Positions 1 to 5,208 of a DNA stretch of 5,287 bases are shown here, piece after piece. Origin of the DNA: Pseudomonadota bacterium (lineage in GTDB: Bacteria; Pseudomonadota; Gammaproteobacteria; Burkholderiales; Burkholderiaceae_E); assembly GCA_023389175.1 (NCBI GenBank), contig JAEWEW010000250.1, positions 1 to 5,287 on the forward strand, read 5' to 3'. Under the pieces are notes generated by a model that ran no database searches, had not been told where the DNA came from, and saw only the letters and a list, made by a program, of their open reading frames with translations. Every line of letters begins with the position of its first letter. The first letter of the stretch is position 1. A program made the translations under genes and the position numbers.

Positions 1-167
1 AGCCGTGCGCCGATCATGCGGGCGACCGTATCTGTGCCGCCGCCGGCGGTATAGGGGACGACGAATCGCACCGGTTTCGAGGGCCAATCCTGCGCCGCTG
101 CCGACGAGGCGATGAACGCGGAACAGATGGCAACGGCGATCGATGATAGTGCGCTGCGGAATGACAT
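1..167 (-). CDS. Bug/TctC-family tripartite tricarboxylate transporter substrate-binding protein, N-terminal part (cut by left edge)
   Basis: Reading the minus strand from the ATG at 167-165 gives 55 codons with no stop before the window edge. Residues 1-25 form a signal peptide: a short Arg-containing start, a hydrophobic core (SIAVAICSAFIA) and an Ala-Ala-Ala-Gln cleavage site near residue 25. The mature start matches the Bug family hallmark: DWPSKPVRFVVPYTAGGG, then TDTVARMIGAR. Bug proteins are periplasmic receptors of about 320-330 residues that bind carboxylates and similar small acids, so only about a sixth of this one is present. A GGGAG ribosome-binding site lies 5 bases before the ATG, which fixes the start. 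The gene is divergent from the barrel-protein gene at 226. It is a different paralogue from the receptor at 4158-5150: the family motif is shared but the flanking residues differ. No TctA/TctB membrane subunits are visible. Family call firm; ligand unknown. Confidence 0.93.
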   Translation of the reverse strand, partial: MSFRSALSSIAVAICSAFIASSAAAQDWPSKPVRFVVPYTAGGGTDTVARMIGAR

Positions 168-172
168 GTTGG

Positions 173-177
173 CTCCC
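173..177 (-). promoter_or_regulatory. Ribosome-binding site of the left-edge Bug receptor
   Basis: The minus strand reads GGGAG here, 5 bases upstream of the ATG at 167-165. It supports that start codon and shows that the gene continues out of the window to the left. Confidence 0.75.
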
Positions 178-190
178 TTTCCGTGTCGGC

Positions 191-218
191 TTGAATATAG
201 CTCATGTAACCCTATACT
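191..218 (+). promoter_or_regulatory. Candidate sigma-70 promoter giving a leaderless transcript
   Basis: A TTGAAT -35 hexamer (191-196; 4 of 6 consensus) is followed after 16 bp by a TATACT -10 hexamer (213-218; 5 of 6). Counting from the -10 puts transcription start at about 225-226, on the A of the ATG at 226. There is no Shine-Dalgarno sequence between the -10 and that ATG, which fits a leaderless mRNA. On the minus strand, TATATT (199-194; 5 of 6) could be the -10 for the divergent Bug gene, but I find no good -35 for it. It would overlap the plus-strand -35. Predicted by eye only. Confidence 0.5.
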
Positions 219-225
219 TCGCTGC

Positions 226-888
226 ATGGCCGGGCCAATCCTTTATATCGCAGAGGTGGATTACCCTGCGGAGCACAGCGCGCACCACGGGAAGTGGAAT
301 GACTGGTACGCGCACCGGCATGCGCCGGACCTGTTCAGGCTCGGTGCGCGCAGCGTCTCTTCCTACCGGCCGGTCGTCGGTGGGCTGGCAGCGCTGAATG
401 TCTACGAGATTCCGGACGCCGCGGTCTTCGCGACGCCTGCGTACAAGGGCATGACGCCCAAGGACCCCTACGCCATCGAGACGCGCGAGCTGTCCGCAGG
501 GCGGCAGCGTGCGCAGACGCTGTACCTGCAGCGCACGATGCTGCCGGCCGACGGCCAGACCCTCGACGCCGACTGGATCTCGGTGCTGCGCTTCGATCTT
601 CCGGAGCTCGAGGATGTCGCGCTGCTTGAGTGGCTGCAGGGTGACGCGTGGAGGATCCTCTCGGCGCACGGCGTCAAGCACGTGCGCTACGGCACACGAA
701 TCGCGGAGAACGTCGGCGCCGGAAGCTTCCGACCGCGCTGCGTGATCTTCGCCGAGTGGGCCGTCCGGCCGCCGGACGCGGCAGACCTGCTGCCCGCGCT
801 CGGGCGACGCTTTGGCGCCTCTGTGGCCAATGCCGAGAACTTCGTCGGCTGGCGCGCCTATCCTTGGCCTGACGCCAGGCGCGAGTAG
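226..888 (+). CDS. Two-repeat dimeric alpha/beta-barrel (EthD-like, ferredoxin-fold) protein, 220 aa
   Basis: The protein appears to hold two ferredoxin-like halves. Residues 5-76 give a strand (ILYIAEVDYP), a Trp/Tyr/His-rich helix (WNDWYAHRHAPDLF, 24-37) and a strand (LAALNVYEIP). Residues 117-212 repeat the pattern with WISVLRFDLP, a helix (ALLEWLQGDAWRIL) and RCVIFAEWAV, ending in ENFVGWRAYPW. The WNDWY-x-HRHAPD motif resembles the W/F-x-x-WY-x-x-EH-x-P motif of EthD-like and other dimeric alpha/beta-barrel proteins. Such proteins are often encoded beside oxygenases or in degradation clusters, as accessory proteins, isomerases or dehalogenase-like enzymes. The frame is open upstream to an ATG at 112, but that start would overlap the divergent Bug signal peptide. 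The ATG at 226 sits just before the first strand and at the predicted transcription start, so I prefer it. There is no signal peptide, so it is probably cytoplasmic. Fold call moderate; reaction unknown. Confidence 0.8.
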   Translation: MAGPILYIAEVDYPAEHSAHHGKWNDWYAHRHAPDLFRLGARSVSSYRPVVGGLAALNVYEIPDAAVFATPAYKGMTPKDPYAIETRELSAGRQRAQTLYLQRTMLPADGQTLDADWISVLRFDLPELEDVALLEWLQGDAWRILSAHGVKHVRYGTRIAENVGAGSFRPRCVIFAEWAVRPPDAADLLPALGRRFGASVANAENFVGWRAYPWPDARRE

Positions 889-963
889 GCAGGAACAGGC
901 GGAATCGGCGGGAACGTTCGCCATCCGCTTGCGGCTGCGACCGCTTCGCCGTCGTCCCCGGGG

Positions 964-2247
964 CTACCAGGCGACCGGCAGCGATTCGAGACCGTAGATC
1001 GCCATGCCATGGTTGAAGCGCAGGTTGGAGAGCGGCTCTGCCGGCTGCAGGCCGGGGAGCTTCGCGACCAGCGTGGCGATGCCGAGCTGCAGCTCCATCC
1101 GGGCGAGCGGCTGGCCGATGCAGCCGTGGATGCCCATGCCGAACGCGAGATGCTGCCGCGGATTGCGCGTGATGTCGAAGCGATGCGGATCCGCGAACAC
1201 GCCGGACTCCCGATTGGCCGTGGGCTGGTGCATGATGATCGCCTCGCCTGCACGGATGGTCACGCCGCCGATCTCGATGTCCTCGCGTGCCGTGCGCAGC
1301 CGGCCGGAGTGCGTGACGTCGGTGTAGCGCAGGATCTCCTCGACCGCGCTTTCGATCAGCGAAGGATCACTACGCAGCAAGGCGAGCTGCTCGGGGTGGT
1401 AGAGCAGGGCGGCCATGCCGACGGCAAGCGTGCCGGTGGTGGATTCGTGTCCGGCAGTCAGCAACAGCCGCGCGAGGCTCACCACCTTGCGCTCGGTGAT
1501 GGTGCCGGGGCGCATGTGCTCCACCACGAGGCGACTCAGCAGGTCGTCCGCCGGCGCGGCATCCTTGCTGCGGACGAGGTCGGTAAGGTAGCCGTCGCAG
1601 AACTCACGCGTGAGCTGCGCCGCCTGCTCGCGCGTCGTGCGGTGCGACGTGATGGTCGCGGCCCAGGCCTGTATCGAGCGCTGGTCCTTCTGCGGGACGC
1701 CCAACAGCGTGCAGATCACGCGGCAAGGCAGCGGCATCGCGAAGTCCTGCACCAGATCCGCCGCGCCCGGCTTTTCCGCCAGCGAGCCGACCACATCGTC
1801 CACGATCGCCTGGACCTTCGGCCGCAATGCCTCGACACGCCGCACCGAGAACTCGCCGGCGAGCAATCGCCGTTCGGCTGTGTGCTCGGGCGGGTCCATC
1901 TGCGCGAACACCTGGTACTCCTTCCGGACCAGCGTGAGCGCGGCGTTCTGCGCCGGATACGCAGGATGGGCGGCATCGGCGCTGGTACGGCGATCCATCA
2001 GCAATGACCGGATGTCCGCATGGCGGGTGACGAACCAGGCCGGCCTGCCGTTCCATTGGACCACCTTGCGCACCGGTGCGTCCCGGCCCAGCTCGGCGTA
2101 CAGCGGCGGCGGATCGAAGGGATGCGTGCGCGGCAGCGGGAAGCGGTCGGTGTCCTCCGGACGATACGGGCAGCCCGAGGCGCCGGCACCTGCGGTAGAA
2201 GGCGCGGAATCGGGTGTGGAGCTGGCGTCGTCCGAAGCCGGTTGCAT
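964..2247 (-). CDS. Cytochrome P450, CYP105-like bacterial class I type, 427 aa
   Basis: This is a soluble haem monooxygenase, expected to insert one oxygen atom into a small organic substrate using electrons from a ferredoxin and its reductase. Visible landmarks are the C-helix MDPPEHTAERR (117-127; His122 and Arg126 are the usual haem-propionate contacts), the I-helix oxygen-activation motif AGHESTT (265-271), the ExxR pair Glu304/Arg307, ANRESGVFADPHRFD (344-358) and the haem loop FGMGIHGCIG with Cys376 as thiolate ligand. The N-terminal block (FPLPRTHPFDPPPLYAEL, then GRPAWFVTRHADIR) and the C-terminal block (LRFNHGMAIYGLESLPVAW) resemble the CYP105 family, best known from actinobacteria. 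Residues 1-25 are a Ser/Ala/Pro-rich tail. The frame is open 42 codons further upstream, but GGAGG 5 bases before the ATG at 2247 fixes the start. Length is normal and all key residues are present. No redox partner is visible. It is divergent from the deacetylase gene. Substrate unknown. Confidence 0.96.
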   Translation of the reverse strand: MQPASDDASSTPDSAPSTAGAGASGCPYRPEDTDRFPLPRTHPFDPPPLYAELGRDAPVRKVVQWNGRPAWFVTRHADIRSLLMDRRTSADAAHPAYPAQNAALTLVRKEYQVFAQMDPPEHTAERRLLAGEFSVRRVEALRPKVQAIVDDVVGSLAEKPGAADLVQDFAMPLPCRVICTLLGVPQKDQRSIQAWAATITSHRTTREQAAQLTREFCDGYLTDLVRSKDAAPADDLLSRLVVEHMRPGTITERKVVSLARLLLTAGHESTTGTLAVGMAALLYHPEQLALLRSDPSLIESAVEEILRYTDVTHSGRLRTAREDIEIGGVTIRAGEAIIMHQPTANRESGVFADPHRFDITRNPRQHLAFGMGIHGCIGQPLARMELQLGIATLVAKLPGLQPAEPLSNLRFNHGMAIYGLESLPVAW

Positions 2248-2252
2248 GGGAT

Positions 2253-2257
2253 CCTCC
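2253..2257 (-). promoter_or_regulatory. Ribosome-binding site deciding the P450 start
   Basis: The minus strand reads GCGGAGGATCCC immediately before the ATG at 2247-2245. The GGAGG core lies 5 bases from the start codon. The longer reading frame starting at 2373 has no comparable site and would extend through the inverted repeat and most of the divergent control region, so it is rejected. Confidence 0.8.
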
Positions 2258-2266
2258 GCAGACTGG

Positions 2267-2272
2267 TTGACA
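2267..2272 (+). promoter_or_regulatory. TTGACA hexamer, possible -35 element for the rightward operon
   Basis: A perfect -35 consensus, TTGACA, sits in the P450/deacetylase divergent region. The best -10 downstream is weak: GAACAT at 2291-2296 with an 18-bp spacer, matching 3 of 6. It is embedded in a small palindrome, GTTG-A-CAAC (2266-2274), so it may be part of an operator instead. If it is a promoter, the rightward mRNA would have a leader of about 120 bases, and the inverted repeat at 2277-2295 would fill the space between -35 and -10. A second, weak possibility lies nearer the gene: GTGACG (2344-2349) with TAACAT (2368-2373). Confidence 0.35.
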
Positions 2273-2276
2273 ACAG

Positions 2277-2295
2277 TGTTCCACAGGTTGGAACA
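2277..2295. promoter_or_regulatory. Perfect 7-bp inverted repeat, candidate operator
   Basis: The sequence is TGTTCCA, five bases (CAGGT), then TGGAACA: two perfect 7-bp arms spanning 19 bp. It begins 30 bp upstream of the P450 start codon and 5 bp after the TTGACA hexamer. A transcription factor bound here could control the P450 and the rightward operon together. A further copy of the half-site, TGTTCCA, lies at 2385-2391 in the deacetylase leader. The arms do not identify a regulator family, and no regulator gene lies in the window. It could also form a short RNA hairpin, but there is no T-run to make it a terminator. Confidence 0.5.
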
Positions 2296-2297
2296 TG

Positions 2298-2316
2298 GGG
2301 CAATCCCGTGGGCAAT
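2298..2316. repeat. Direct repeat GGGCAAT x2, 12-bp period
   Basis: GGGCAAT occurs at 2298-2304 and again at 2310-2316, separated by CCCGT. It lies just to the right of the inverted repeat in the divergent control region, so it could be a second protein-binding element. Two 7-bp copies in a GC-rich region are only modest evidence. Confidence 0.3.
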
Positions 2317-2414
2317 GTCGAGCATCGCGGCGGCCGGGCCTGAGTGACGCGGGCTTCGGGGCTGGGCTAACATGCTCTACCGCCTGTTCCACTCACAGGA
2401 CGATGGGAAACGCC

Positions 2415-2419
2415 GGAGG
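2415..2419 (+). promoter_or_regulatory. Ribosome-binding site of the CE4 hydrolase
   Basis: GGAGG lies 5 bases before the ATG at 2425, within CGCCGGAGGATTCC. It is a strong site and closely resembles the one before the divergent P450 gene. Confidence 0.8.
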
Positions 2420-2424
2420 ATTCC

Positions 2425-3270
2425 ATGCCGCAGCACCGCGTCTGTATCAGCTTCGACTTCGATGCCATGTCCGGCTTCATCGCGCGCGGCCTCACATCAC
2501 CTACGCCGATTTCCCGCGGCGAGTTCGGGGTCGTGGCCGTGCCGCGCATCCTCGAGCTGCTGCGCCGGTTCGACGTCCCGAGCACCTGGTTCATCCCGGG
2601 GCACACGCTCGAGACCTATCCGGACGCCTGCCGGCAGGTGTTCGACGCAGGCCACGAGATCGGACACCATGGCTGGAGCCACGTGCCGCCCAACGACATG
2701 TCCCGAGAGGAGGAGGAGGAGGGCATCGTCCGCGGCAACGAGCAGATCCGCAAGCTGACCGGTCGCAACGCGCGAGGCTATCGGTCTCCCTCGTGGGACC
2801 TGAGTCCGAACTCGGTGCAACTGCTGCTCGACCACGGCTTCCGATACGAGAGCAGCATGATGGGCAACGACTACATGCCGTACCGCGTCCGCCAGGGCGA
2901 CGTGATCGAGCTGCAGAAGCCCGCCAGGTTCGGCCGCGCGACATCGCTCATCGAGCTGCCGATCAGCTGGACGCTGGACGACTATCCCCACTTCGAGTTC
3001 CTGCGGACCAAGACCTACGTGCTTCCGGGGCTCATGAATGCGGCGGGCGTGCTGGACAACTGGATCAACGACTACGTCTACATGCAGCGGCACGTCGACT
3101 GGGGCGTGCTGACCTATACCTTCCACCCCTTCGTCATCGGCCGGGGCCACCGGATGCTGATCCTCGAGAAGCTGCTGGAGACAATCGCCGGCTCCGGCGC
3201 CCGGTTCTGCACCATGGAGGAGGCGGCCGCTGCCTACGACGAAAAGTTCCCTCTCAACGCAAAGGATTGA
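2425..3270 (+). CDS. Polysaccharide deacetylase-family (NodB/CE4) hydrolase, HpPgdA / cyclic imide hydrolase-like, 281 aa
   Basis: A metal-dependent hydrolase that cleaves C-N bonds in amides or imides. The NodB landmarks are in order. Motif 1 is SFDFDA, with Asp11 as likely base and Asp13 as metal ligand. Motif 2 is GHEIGHHGWSH, with His83 and His87 completing the metal site. Motif 3 is GYRSPSWD (118-125), followed by HGFRYESSMMGNDYMPY. ELPISWTLDD (177-186) and FHPFVIGR (233-240, His234 a likely catalytic acid) come later. This layout, including SPTPISRGEFG near the N-terminus, resembles Helicobacter pylori PgdA and the small-molecule imide/ureide hydrolases related to it, more than secreted chitin or peptidoglycan deacetylases. 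There is no signal peptide or membrane segment, so a cytoplasmic small-molecule amidohydrolase is likelier than cell-wall modification. A strong GGAGG fixes the start. The next gene begins one base after the stop. Family call firm; substrate inferred only as an amide or imide. Confidence 0.92.
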   Translation: MPQHRVCISFDFDAMSGFIARGLTSPTPISRGEFGVVAVPRILELLRRFDVPSTWFIPGHTLETYPDACRQVFDAGHEIGHHGWSHVPPNDMSREEEEEGIVRGNEQIRKLTGRNARGYRSPSWDLSPNSVQLLLDHGFRYESSMMGNDYMPYRVRQGDVIELQKPARFGRATSLIELPISWTLDDYPHFEFLRTKTYVLPGLMNAAGVLDNWINDYVYMQRHVDWGVLTYTFHPFVIGRGHRMLILEKLLETIAGSGARFCTMEEAAAAYDEKFPLNAKD

Positions 3271-3271
3271 T

Positions 3272-4069
3272 TTGGACACGTTCACGACCCGAGATGGCCT
3301 GAGGATCGCCTACGCCGTCGATGACTTCACCGATCCGTGGCGCGAGCCGCAGACCCTGCTCCTGCTGCATGCCGCCATGGGCAACTCCAGGCGCTGGTTC
3401 CAGTGGGTGCCGCGCCTATCCCGGCAGTACCGGGTCGTCCGCATGGACCTTCGCGGCCACGGCGAGTCGCAGATGCCCGACCCGGACGGCGAGTTTTCGC
3501 TGTCCCAGCTGGTCGGCGATGCTGTCGAGCTCCTCGACCTGGTTGGCGCGAAGCAGGCACACATCGTCGGAAACTCGGCCGGTGGCTACGTCTCCCAGCA
3601 GCTCGCCATCCACCATCCGGAGCGGGTCAGGACGCTGGCATTGTTCGGCTCCACGCCGGGGCTCAAGCACAGCCATGCGCCCACCTGGGTGCCGAAGATC
3701 AAGGAGATGGGCCTGGAGCAGTTCCTGGCCAGCACGATTGACGAGCGCTTCGACGAGAAGGCCGATCCCGACCTGGTGAAGTGGTTCATAAAGCAGGCCG
3801 GCTCCAATGACCCCGCCTTCATCGCCCGCTTCGTGCTCCACATGTGCACCCACGACTTCATGGAGGAGCTGGACGCCATCAAGGCGCCCACCCTGATCGT
3901 GGCGGCAGGCAAGGAGCGGATCGGCCATGCCAGTGCCTACGAGGAGATGCAGCGACGGATCAAGGGATCCGAGCTGCTGTACTACGACACCGGGGCGCAC
4001 AACATCTGCGACGGCTATGCGAGCCGGTGCGTCGACGACCTGCTCGAGTTCCTGGGCCGGCGCGGGTGA
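3272..4069 (+). CDS. Alpha/beta-fold hydrolase, 265 aa, TTG start
   Basis: A serine hydrolase expected to cleave an ester, lactone, amide or C-C bond in a small molecule. Visible features are strand and oxyanion region LLLLHAAMGNSRRW (29-42), MDLRGHGES (58-66), nucleophile elbow GNSAGG with Ser102, and the C-terminal GAHNI with catalytic His243. The acid should follow strand 6, in APTLIVAAGKER. An ungapped comparison with the usual APTLVIAGDAD pattern puts Glu215 where most relatives have Asp. Overall similarity is to the MhpC/PcaD-like group (C-C hydrolases and enol-lactonases), but I cannot choose between them. The start is TTG, one base after the TGA of the CE4 gene. AAGGA lies 5 bases upstream, and no in-frame ATG or GTG near the start would give a normal N-terminus. 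The tight junction points to translational coupling and a shared pathway. There is no signal peptide, so it is cytoplasmic. Confidence 0.92.
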   Translation: MDTFTTRDGLRIAYAVDDFTDPWREPQTLLLLHAAMGNSRRWFQWVPRLSRQYRVVRMDLRGHGESQMPDPDGEFSLSQLVGDAVELLDLVGAKQAHIVGNSAGGYVSQQLAIHHPERVRTLALFGSTPGLKHSHAPTWVPKIKEMGLEQFLASTIDERFDEKADPDLVKWFIKQAGSNDPAFIARFVLHMCTHDFMEELDAIKAPTLIVAAGKERIGHASAYEEMQRRIKGSELLYYDTGAHNICDGYASRCVDDLLEFLGRRG

Positions 4070-4144
4070 GACGCTCCGTCCCGCGGTCGTCGCGAAGCCT
4101 GCGAGACGCCGATTTCCAACACCGATGAAGAGTCGGATGAGACC

Positions 4145-4150
4145 AGGGAG
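4145..4150 (+). promoter_or_regulatory. Ribosome-binding site of the second Bug receptor
   Basis: AGGGAG lies 7 bases before the ATG at 4158. It selects this start over the upstream in-frame ATGs from 3927 onward, which lie inside the hydrolase gene or lack a signal peptide directly after them. The rest of the 88-bp gap (4070-4157) shows no convincing promoter or terminator. Confidence 0.7.
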
Positions 4151-4157
4151 ACAAGCC

Positions 4158-5150
4158 ATGAATCGCCTTTGCCGTTCCCGCCTTCGCCGCGTCCTTCTGG
4201 CGGCCCCACTGCTCGCGCTCGGCGCCATTCCGGCGGCCTGGGCCCAGGGAAGCTTCCCCACCAAGCCGATCAAGATCGTGATCCCGTACGGTCCCGGCGG
4301 CGGCACCGACAACCTCGTCCGCCTGCTCGCGCCGACCCTCACCGAGAGCATGGGCCAGACCATCGTCATCGAGAACCGGCCCGGGGCGGCGACCGTGATC
4401 GGAACCGACCTCGTCGCGAAGGCCGAGCCTGATGGCTATACCCTGCTCGCCACCGATACGGCGATCGTGGTCAATCCGGGCCTCTTCAAGGACAAGCTGC
4501 CGTTCGACACCCTGAAGGCATTCACCGGTGTGACGATGATGGCCTATGCGCCGGTGCTGCTTGTGGCCCATCCGTCGGTGCCGGCCAAGGACCTCAAGGA
4601 GCTGCTCAAGATCGCCAAAGAGAAGCCGCGATCGCTGAACTATGCCTCGGGCGGCAACGGCACCTCCACGCACCTGGCGGCCGAGCTGATGAAGCAGGCG
4701 GCCGGCGTCGACATCCTGCACATTCCCTACAAGGGAACCGCTCCTGCGATGAACGACCTGCTGGGCGGACAAGTGCATATGCAGTTCGCGGGCATCAGCA
4801 GCGCCAAGCAGCATGTCGAAAGTGGCAGGCTGCGCGCGATGGCGCTCACCGGCGAGAAGCGCAATCCGGCCATGCCGGACGTGCCGACGTTCTCGGAGAT
4901 GGGCGTGAAGGGCGTCGATGCCGACAGCTACTGGGGCGTCTACGCGCCGGCCGGCACGCCGCCCGCGATCGTCAAGACAATCAACGAGCATTTCGTCAAG
5001 GCGCTAAAGACGCCGGCGATCGCCAAGCGCGCGGCGGATCTCGGCTACCTGCCGCTCGCCAACTCGCCGGCCGAGCACACCGCGCAAATGAAGGAGATGG
5101 TGGCGAAGTGGTCGCAGGTCATCGAGCGCGCCAACGTGAAGGCGGACTGA
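4158..5150 (+). CDS. Bug/TctC-family tripartite tricarboxylate transporter substrate-binding protein, 330 aa
   Basis: A complete periplasmic solute receptor. Residues 1-29 form a signal peptide: Arg-rich start (MNRLCRSRLRR), hydrophobic core (VLLAAPLLALGAI) and an Ala-Trp-Ala cleavage site before Gln30. The mature protein opens with FPTKPIKIVIPYGPGGGTD (33-51), the family signature that helps form the ligand pocket. Later blocks are typical: IENRPGAATVIGTDLVAKAEPDGYTLL, NYASGGNGTSTHLAAELM (161-178), ILHIPYKGTAPAMNDLLGGQV and ESGRLRAMALTGEKRNPAMPDVPTFSEMGV. Length is normal. These receptors usually bind carboxylates or other small acids and may work with TctA/TctB proteins encoded elsewhere; none is visible here. 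The gene is 88 bp after the hydrolase on the same strand and 58 bp before the dehydrogenase, so probably in the same operon. It may capture the cluster's substrate or a related acid. Family call firm; ligand unknown. Confidence 0.96.
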   Translation: MNRLCRSRLRRVLLAAPLLALGAIPAAWAQGSFPTKPIKIVIPYGPGGGTDNLVRLLAPTLTESMGQTIVIENRPGAATVIGTDLVAKAEPDGYTLLATDTAIVVNPGLFKDKLPFDTLKAFTGVTMMAYAPVLLVAHPSVPAKDLKELLKIAKEKPRSLNYASGGNGTSTHLAAELMKQAAGVDILHIPYKGTAPAMNDLLGGQVHMQFAGISSAKQHVESGRLRAMALTGEKRNPAMPDVPTFSEMGVKGVDADSYWGVYAPAGTPPAIVKTINEHFVKALKTPAIAKRAADLGYLPLANSPAEHTAQMKEMVAKWSQVIERANVKAD

Positions 5151-5208
5151 CCTGATGGCGGATAAGCGTCGAGGTCGGCTGCAGGCCAGAGCGGCCAAGG
5201 GCTGAGGC

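Noticed and set aside
112..225. Upstream in-frame extension of the barrel-protein gene to the ATG at 112
   Set aside because: It would overlap the divergent Bug signal-peptide codons and cross the promoter. The extra 38 residues look like non-coding translation (Cys/Arg/Pro-rich) and lie outside the fold.
889..963. Possible terminator in the convergent gap, around GAACGTTC (912-919) or GCGG-N6-CCGC (931-944)
   Set aside because: The first is a palindrome with no room for a loop and only a bulged GGC/GCC extension. The second has a 4-bp stem. Neither is followed by a T-run on either strand.
1009..2007. Long plus-strand open frame (332 codons) opposite the P450
   Set aside because: It is the antisense of a clearly conserved P450. 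The translation is Arg/His/Ala-rich with no recognisable motif, as expected for antisense frames in GC-rich DNA.
2248..2373. 42-codon N-terminal extension of the P450 to an ATG at 2373
   Set aside because: A strong GGAGG site 5 bases before the ATG at 2247 gives a normal P450 length. The extension covers the inverted repeat and most of the divergent control region.
4068..4109. GAGACGC repeated at 4068-4074 and 4103-4109 between the hydrolase and Bug genes
   Set aside because: The first copy overlaps the hydrolase stop codon, the arms are short and GC-rich, and nothing else supports a regulatory site.
3927..4157. In-frame extension of the second Bug receptor into the hydrolase gene
   Set aside because: The signal peptide begins at the ATG at 4158, which has its own ribosome-binding site. 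The upstream codons are a shadow of the alpha/beta hydrolase gene.
3960..4991. Long minus-strand open frame (343 codons) opposite the second Bug receptor
   Set aside because: The opposite strand codes a full-length, motif-complete Bug protein. The antisense product is Arg/Gly/His-rich and without family features.
5155..5205. A 16-codon open frame (MADKRRGRLQARAAKG) just before the SDR gene
   Set aside because: It has no ribosome-binding site and no regulatory signature such as a run of one amino acid or an attenuator hairpin. It is in frame with the SDR but stops 3 bases before its ATG. Most likely chance.
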